64,000 nt of DNA, from assembly GCF_011290685.1 (NCBI RefSeq), contig NZ_JAANYN010000006.1:310001-374000 (forward strand), given 5' to 3'. Every line of letters starts with the position of its first letter. Within the stretch, counting starts at the first letter, position 1. Under the pieces are notes generated by a model that searched no databases, was not told where the DNA came from, and saw only the letters and a list, made by a program, of their open reading frames with translations. Made by a program: the position numbers and the translations under genes. Positions 59,820 to 64,000 of the stretch are shown piece by piece. The DNA is from Cyclobacterium plantarum. GTDB taxonomy: Bacteria; Bacteroidota; Bacteroidia; Cytophagales; Cyclobacteriaceae.

Positions 59820-61283
59820 ATGCTTAGGAACCACGCTATTTTCACTAACACAGGATTAATGTTTTCTTATATCCTGTCGATTATTTTATTTTCTCATTGT
59901 CAACCAAACAAAACCCTTGAAACCAATGTAGCAGAGGTTAAGGGCCTGGATCTGCTCAAAGCTTATGTTATGGAAGATCAAGATGCCTATAACTATGAGC
60001 TGGCCTACAAATCCAAAGGAGACAATTATTCTTATTATGTCCTTAAAATGGTTTCACAGGAATGGTTGACTGAAGCTGAGGTAGACTCTACCACCTGGTG
60101 GCACTGGGTATCCTTTGTAATTCCAGATAGCTTGAAGTTTGACACCTCCTTACTGATGATTACCGGGGGGAGTAACCAATCGAAATTGCCTGAAAAGGCC
60201 GATGACCTTATATTACAAGCTGCCCTTGCTACAGGATCTCCGGCCATTAAAGTTCACAACATTCCCTATCAGCCGGTCCGGTATGTAGGAGATACCCTTG
60301 AAAAAAGAACTGAAGACGGTCTGATTGCTTATGGTTGGAGAGAATTTATGGAAAGGGGTGCTTCAGACGATGCGGCTATCTGGTTGGCCAGATTTCCCAT
60401 GACCAAGGCCGTGGTATCGGCCATGGATGCCGTGGTGGATTTTACCAGCAAAGAACTGGGCCTTAGTTTGGACAAATATGTAGTGGCTGGTGGATCCAAA
60501 AGAGGCTGGACCACCTGGACTACCGCAGCGGTGGATGACAGGGTGGTGGGCATGGCTCCCCTGGTTATTGACATGTTGAATTTGACTCCTTCATTCAAGC
60601 ACCATTGGCAAACTTATGGGTTCTGGGCACCAGCGGTGGATGATTACACGGAAGAAGGTATTTTTAATTGGATAGACAGCCGGGAATTTGAACGCCTCAC
60701 CGAAATTGTAGAACCATTTAATTTCCTTGATGAATATGCTGAAATCCCCAAATTGCTCATCAATGCCTCGGGAGATCAATTTTTCCTTCCTGATAGCTGG
60801 AAGTTTTATTGGGACGATTTGCCGGGAGAAAAACACCTGGCTTACATTCCCAATACTGGTCACTCTCTGGATAAAACAGATGCAGCACAGGTACTGCTTG
60901 GGTTTTATAGCCATATCATTGCCGGTCAGGAGCGGCCCGAGTACCAATGGGAAATATCAGATGAAGCAATCTCCCTGGAGATTGACCCTGAAAATCCACC
61001 GGTGGCCATCAAACTTTGGACGGCTACCAACGAATCGGAAAGGGATTTCAGGATAGATGTGCTCGGTCCTGCCTGGACGGCAAGCAATATTCCTATAGCT
61101 CCTAACGGTAGTTACAATATTCCCATCCAATCTCCTGCAAAGGGTTGGCGGGGACATTTTGTCGAATTGACCTATGCCGGCAATGCTCCCTTGAAATTTA
61201 CAAGTGGCATCAAGGTCCTTCCGGAAAGCTACCCCCATGAACCCTTTGTACCCGATGTTCCCAAAGGAAATCCAATAGAATAA
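59820..61283 (+). CDS. PhoPQ-activated pathogenicity-related lipoprotein (alpha/beta hydrolase)
   Basis: A 487-residue member of the PhoPQ_related family, an alpha/beta-hydrolase fold. The nucleophile is Ser226 in GGSKRGWT, with likely acid and His in NASGDQFFLPDS and NTGHSLDKT further on. The N-terminal signal ends in a lipobox SHC (Cys27); ATG at codon 14 (59859) is an equally good start. Despite the family name there is no PhoPQ system here. It follows the cytochrome cassette in the same direction and may belong to it. Substrate unknown. Confidence 0.9.
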   Translation: MLRNHAIFTNTGLMFSYILSIILFSHCQPNKTLETNVAEVKGLDLLKAYVMEDQDAYNYELAYKSKGDNYSYYVLKMVSQEWLTEAEVDSTTWWHWVSFVIPDSLKFDTSLLMITGGSNQSKLPEKADDLILQAALATGSPAIKVHNIPYQPVRYVGDTLEKRTEDGLIAYGWREFMERGASDDAAIWLARFPMTKAVVSAMDAVVDFTSKELGLSLDKYVVAGGSKRGWTTWTTAAVDDRVVGMAPLVIDMLNLTPSFKHHWQTYGFWAPAVDDYTEEGIFNWIDSREFERLTEIVEPFNFLDEYAEIPKLLINASGDQFFLPDSWKFYWDDLPGEKHLAYIPNTGHSLDKTDAAQVLLGFYSHIIAGQERPEYQWEISDEAISLEIDPENPPVAIKLWTATNESERDFRIDVLGPAWTASNIPIAPNGSYNIPIQSPAKGWRGHFVELTYAGNAPLKFTSGIKVLPESYPHEPFVPDVPKGNPIE

Positions 61284-61286
61284 AGT

Positions 61287-61494
61287 TTAATCTTCGAGTG
61301 TAAAGGCCAGGTAGTAATCCCCTGAAGGAGTTCCCATTTTGCCACCTCCCGCTGCAATAACCACATACTGTCACCATCAACAGCATAAACTGCGGGTGTG
61401 GCATAGCCTCCGGCAGGCAATTTGTACTTCCACAATTCCTCCCCGGTATCGTTATCAACCAGTAAGCCGCTTTGCGTATTTTCAAAATATTCAT
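61287..61494 (-). pseudogene. C-terminal remnant of a PQQ-dependent dehydrogenase, frameshifted
   Basis: On the minus strand the sequence encodes the tail of a quinoprotein glucose-dehydrogenase-type enzyme: LVDNDTGEELWKYKLPAGGY and ATPAVYAVDG in one frame, then QYVVIAAGGGKMGTPSGDYY and LAFTLED-stop (stop at 61287-61289) in another. The frames switch near 61372, consistent with loss of one base. Everything upstream of about 70 codons is gone. The stop lies 4 bp beyond the end of the facing PhoPQ-related gene, so a complete gene may once have stood here in convergent orientation. Confidence 0.85.
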
Positions 61495-61583
61495 TTAAAT
61501 TAGGTCAATTGTTCCAGACAAATATATCAAATTTGACAAAAGCAGCATTGCAATAGGAGGCATGAAGTATTAAACAGCCAATA

Positions 61584-62090
61584 ATGATGAAAAAACTACT
61601 GATTTGCAGGCACGCCAAATCCTCCTGGGTGCAAGCCTGGTTAACTGACCACGACCGGCCATTGGCCAAAAGAGGATTGAAGGATGCTCCCCTCATGGCC
61701 AAAAGGTTAAAAGCGAACCACATTTTTCCTGGAAAAATTACTTCTTCTGATGCCTCAAGAGCATTACAGACAGCAAAAATATACCTGGAAGTTTTTAGCA
61801 AGGAGGATGTGATTTTTGAACAGACACCGGAACTCTATCATGCCTCTGTAAAAGACATCCTGCAGGTGATCCACAAGACTTCGGAACAGGTAAACAGCCT
61901 GTTTATTTTTGGCCATAATCCCGGCTTTACAGATTTGATCAACCATTTGGGGGAATCGCTTGATAACCTGCCCACTGCGGCAATTTTTGGGTTCACCTTT
62001 TCTACCGATCGCTGGGAGCAAATATCCCGGAAAAACGCCTCCTTCTGGCTATATGATTTTCCAAAAAACAAATCCACTAAAAATTCCTGA
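61584..62090 (+). CDS. SixA-type histidine phosphatase
   Basis: A 168-residue histidine phosphatase (phosphoglycerate-mutase-like fold). The RHG-type motif is Arg9-His10 in CRHAKSSW, with Arg in SSDASRALQTA and the second catalytic His in FGHNPGFTDL. In Escherichia coli SixA removes phosphate from phosphohistidine of phosphotransfer proteins; the target here is unknown. It overlaps the facing SDR gene by 14 bp at the 3' ends. A second Met directly follows the first. Confidence 0.9.
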   Translation: MMKKLLICRHAKSSWVQAWLTDHDRPLAKRGLKDAPLMAKRLKANHIFPGKITSSDASRALQTAKIYLEVFSKEDVIFEQTPELYHASVKDILQVIHKTSEQVNSLFIFGHNPGFTDLINHLGESLDNLPTAAIFGFTFSTDRWEQISRKNASFWLYDFPKNKSTKNS

Positions 62091-62808
62091 CGTCTTGCAA
62101 AACTCCGGAAAATTCCGAATGATTTGCTATCAGGTAGACTACTTTTTTTGCAATAGCTTCAGGTGTACTCAGTGCTCCCTCAGATTTAAAAGTTTTGAAT
62201 TTTGAAAGGCTGCTAAAGCTTTCCTCTGGTGCTGAGCGTATGGTTTCCTGCATGGGGGTATCGATTATTCCGGGGGAGAGCGCAAACAAACGAAATCCCC
62301 TGTTCTTCAAATCGGACTCCTGCTGGGCAACTGCAGTCATTTGATTGAGCGCAGCTTTTGAAGCGCTGTACCCGGACCATCCATCGGTTACTTTACCCGC
62401 TGCACCTGAACTGACATTGATGATCATTTTTTCACCTGGATGATGATCATATTTTTTCATGAAAGCATTCATCAGCAAGGCAGGTGCAATTACGTTTACC
62501 TGATAGATATCCCTTATGGACTTAGGGGCAAGATATCCTGTATGGGCGATTTCCCCGATCCATCCGGCATTATTGATCAAAACAACCTTTTTGAATGGGC
62601 CCTCAGGAAGCATTTCATCCATTTTTTCTATGAGTTGATTTGTATTTCCCAGGTCAAGGCTTATTCCGGTAAAATTTGCTACGGATTTCAGGTGGGATCT
62701 GGCGATCCCGATCACCAGGTTATTTTTATCGACTTTTAACAAATCGCTCAGGGCTTTTCCCAGCCCTTTACTTGCTCCTGTTATGATATAGCAGTTGTTG
62801 TAATCCAT
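62077..62808 (-). CDS. Short-chain dehydrogenase/reductase (sepiapterin-reductase-like)
   Basis: A 243-residue classical SDR. The NAD(P)-binding motif TGASKGLG is at 10-17, NNAG at 79-82, catalytic Ser near 133-134, and Tyr147-Lys151 in YSASK. The Arg in IARSH after the second strand favours NADPH. The overall layout resembles sepiapterin reductase and related benzil reductases, but the substrate is not decided by sequence. It overlaps sixA tail to tail by 14 bp and lies 25 bp downstream of the MATE gene on the same strand, so it may be co-transcribed with it. Confidence 0.9.
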   Translation of the reverse strand: MDYNNCYIITGASKGLGKALSDLLKVDKNNLVIGIARSHLKSVANFTGISLDLGNTNQLIEKMDEMLPEGPFKKVVLINNAGWIGEIAHTGYLAPKSIRDIYQVNVIAPALLMNAFMKKYDHHPGEKMIINVSSGAAGKVTDGWSGYSASKAALNQMTAVAQQESDLKNRGFRLFALSPGIIDTPMQETIRSAPEESFSSLSKFKTFKSEGALSTPEAIAKKVVYLIANHSEFSGVLQDVRNF

Positions 62809-62833
62809 GGTTTCTCTTTTTTTTGCCGGCTAT

Positions 62834-64000
62834 TTAAACAGCCGTTCTTTTTTGTGATTGTCGATACAAACGCAAACTTAAGGCATGAAATCGATAAATC
62901 AACATGAAGGCCGTCAAGGTTAAGCCGATCAATAGCCCTGTCCAAATCCCTATTTCCTTCCAGCCCAGGCCGAAGGCAAGGAAATACCCCAAAGGAAGAC
63001 CAATTACCCAATAAGCGACCAGGGTAACCAGAGTGGGGACTTTGACATCCGACAGCCCTCTCAACGCACCTAAACCTACCACCTGAACACCATCTGATAG
63101 CTGGAAAAAAGCGGCAATGACCAATAAACTGGCTGCCATTTCCACCACCTCTGCATCATTGATATACAGCAGGGGCAAATGGTTTCTTGTCAATAAAAAC
63201 ACTACTGCAAAAGACAACATAAAAACAGCCACCATGACAAAAATAGAAAATCCCACCTCCCTCAATTTTGAAATATCCCTTTTGCCCAGTTGGTTGCCCA
63301 CCCTTACCATGGCGGCAGCAGACAAGCCTGAGGCCATCATGTAACTGATAGAAGCAAGGTTAATGGCAATTTGATGGGCAGCGAGGGCATTGACACCTAT
63401 CCAACCCATCATGATTGCTGCCGTGCTGAAGGCACCGACTTCAAATACAAATTGTAAGCCGGTGGGAATTCCTATCTGCAACATTTTTTTTAAGATCGGG
63501 AACCTGATATTTTTTAAACTAAAGGTACCAAGCAGTTTCCGATACCTTTTGGAACGGGTTACATACAAATAAATGGCCCAAGCCATTAAAACCCTGGAAA
63601 TCAATGTTGCCCAGCCCGCTCCGTTCAGTCCCAACTCAGGAAATCCCCAATTGCCATAAATCAATAACCAGTTCAGGCCAATATTCAGCAAGTTAAAGAT
63701 TACTGTAATGTACATGGCCTGTTTGGTCTGGGAAAGCCCTTCAATAAATTGCTTGTATGTCTGGAAAAACATGAAGGGAACCAGAGAAAATGTAATGATC
63801 AATAAGTAGGGTATGGCCAAAGAGACCACTTCTTCGGGCTGGCTCAACCATTTTAATCCTGGAGAAAGCCCTAGGATCAGCAAAAAAAGAAGCAGGGAAG
63901 AAAAGCTATTGATAACAAAGCTATGACTTAACAACCTGCCAATTTTGCCCTTTTTTCCCTCTCCATCAGCAGCCGCCACCATGGGCGTCACTGCCATAGA
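62834..64000 (-). CDS. MATE family efflux transporter, 5' end outside the window
   Basis: Cation-coupled multidrug exporter of the MATE (NorM-like) family. At least 388 residues are present and the reading frame is open to base 64000. The visible N-terminal part, SMAVTPMVAAADGEGKK, corresponds to the conserved end of the second helix in MATE proteins, so about 60-70 residues are missing; the internal Met at 63997 is not the true start. About ten hydrophobic helices follow. Substrate unknown. Confidence 0.93.
   Translation of the reverse strand, partial: SMAVTPMVAAADGEGKKGKIGRLLSHSFVINSFSSLLLFLLILGLSPGLKWLSQPEEVVSLAIPYLLIITFSLVPFMFFQTYKQFIEGLSQTKQAMYITVIFNLLNIGLNWLLIYGNWGFPELGLNGAGWATLISRVLMAWAIYLYVTRSKRYRKLLGTFSLKNIRFPILKKMLQIGIPTGLQFVFEVGAFSTAAIMMGWIGVNALAAHQIAINLASISYMMASGLSAAAMVRVGNQLGKRDISKLREVGFSIFVMVAVFMLSFAVVFLLTRNHLPLLYINDAEVVEMAASLLVIAAFFQLSDGVQVVGLGALRGLSDVKVPTLVTLVAYWVIGLPLGYFLAFGLGWKEIGIWTGLLIGLTLTAFMLIYRFHALSLRLYRQSQKRTAV

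Noticed and set aside
61210-61494. 94-codon minus-strand open frame as a real small gene
   Set aside because: It is one of several out-of-frame readings across the frameshifted dehydrogenase remnant and extends into the facing PhoPQ-related gene.

Overview
The window reads as chromosomal DNA of a Bacteroidota, most likely order Cytophagales and close to the Cyclobacteriaceae. This is an inference from gene content: a giant secreted protein with a type IX secretion C-terminal signal, a Reg_prop/Y_Y_Y histidine kinase, the methylmalonyl-CoA mutase/MeaB pair, a HemJ-type heme enzyme, many lipoboxes, and a TTTG / TAnnTTTG promoter in front of sucD. No rRNA, tRNA, CRISPR array, phage or complete insertion sequence was recognised.

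Layout. (1) 1-996: 5' part of a eukaryote-type UDP-glucose dehydrogenase gene. (2) 1.2-22.0 kb: one minus-strand gene of about 6,900 codons for a secreted, highly repetitive carbohydrate-binding protein (lectin-like modules, 7 malectin, 11 PKD, two sugar-dehydrogenase-like propellers, T9SS tail). (3) 22.0-23.0 kb: AT-rich gap with an inverted-repeat element carrying a run of 11 G. (4) 23.0-30.0 kb: sulfate assimilation, cysQ / cysN / cysD / cysC / SLC13 permease. It is interrupted twice by an unusual repeat assembly: 8-bp-period tracts, a 67-bp dispersed repeat, an intact four-helix-bundle gene in one copy and only its 3' end in the other. (5) 30.7-33.8 kb: a lipoprotein phosphoesterase and a GH20 hexosaminidase. 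(6) 34.1-37.2 kb: CPBP protease, OsmC, and a DUF389 membrane protein co-directional with the next gene. (7) 37.2-43.5 kb: a fused methylmalonyl-CoA mutase, dnaA, meaB and a small membrane protein. (8) 43.5-45.6 kb: hemJ, SCO1-like protein, cytochrome c, and a facing coiled-coil lipoprotein. (9) 45.8-53.6 kb: a class IV aminotransferase, then a tightly packed minus-strand operon of two sensor kinases, an ABC ATPase, a His-rich permease and a DUF3299-like protein. (10) 53.7-54.6 kb: sucD with clear promoter and terminator. (11) 54.8-61.3 kb: a cassette typical of planctomycetes (DUF1592-type cytochrome, DUF1552 protein, membrane cytochrome with LRR) plus a PhoPQ-related hydrolase. (12) 61.3-64.0 kb: a frameshifted remnant of a PQQ dehydrogenase, SixA, an SDR and a truncated MATE exporter.

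How it fits together. The cys genes form one route: SLC13 imports sulfate, CysDN makes APS, CysC makes PAPS, and CysQ removes the by-product PAP. Mutase, MeaB and SucD belong to propionate/succinyl-CoA metabolism. HemJ, SCO and the cytochromes serve respiration. The giant protein, GH20 and the DUF1592 cassette point to life on polysaccharides or particles. The best candidates for something undescribed are the four-helix-bundle / 8-bp repeat cassette in the cys cluster and the duplicated super-modules of the giant protein.
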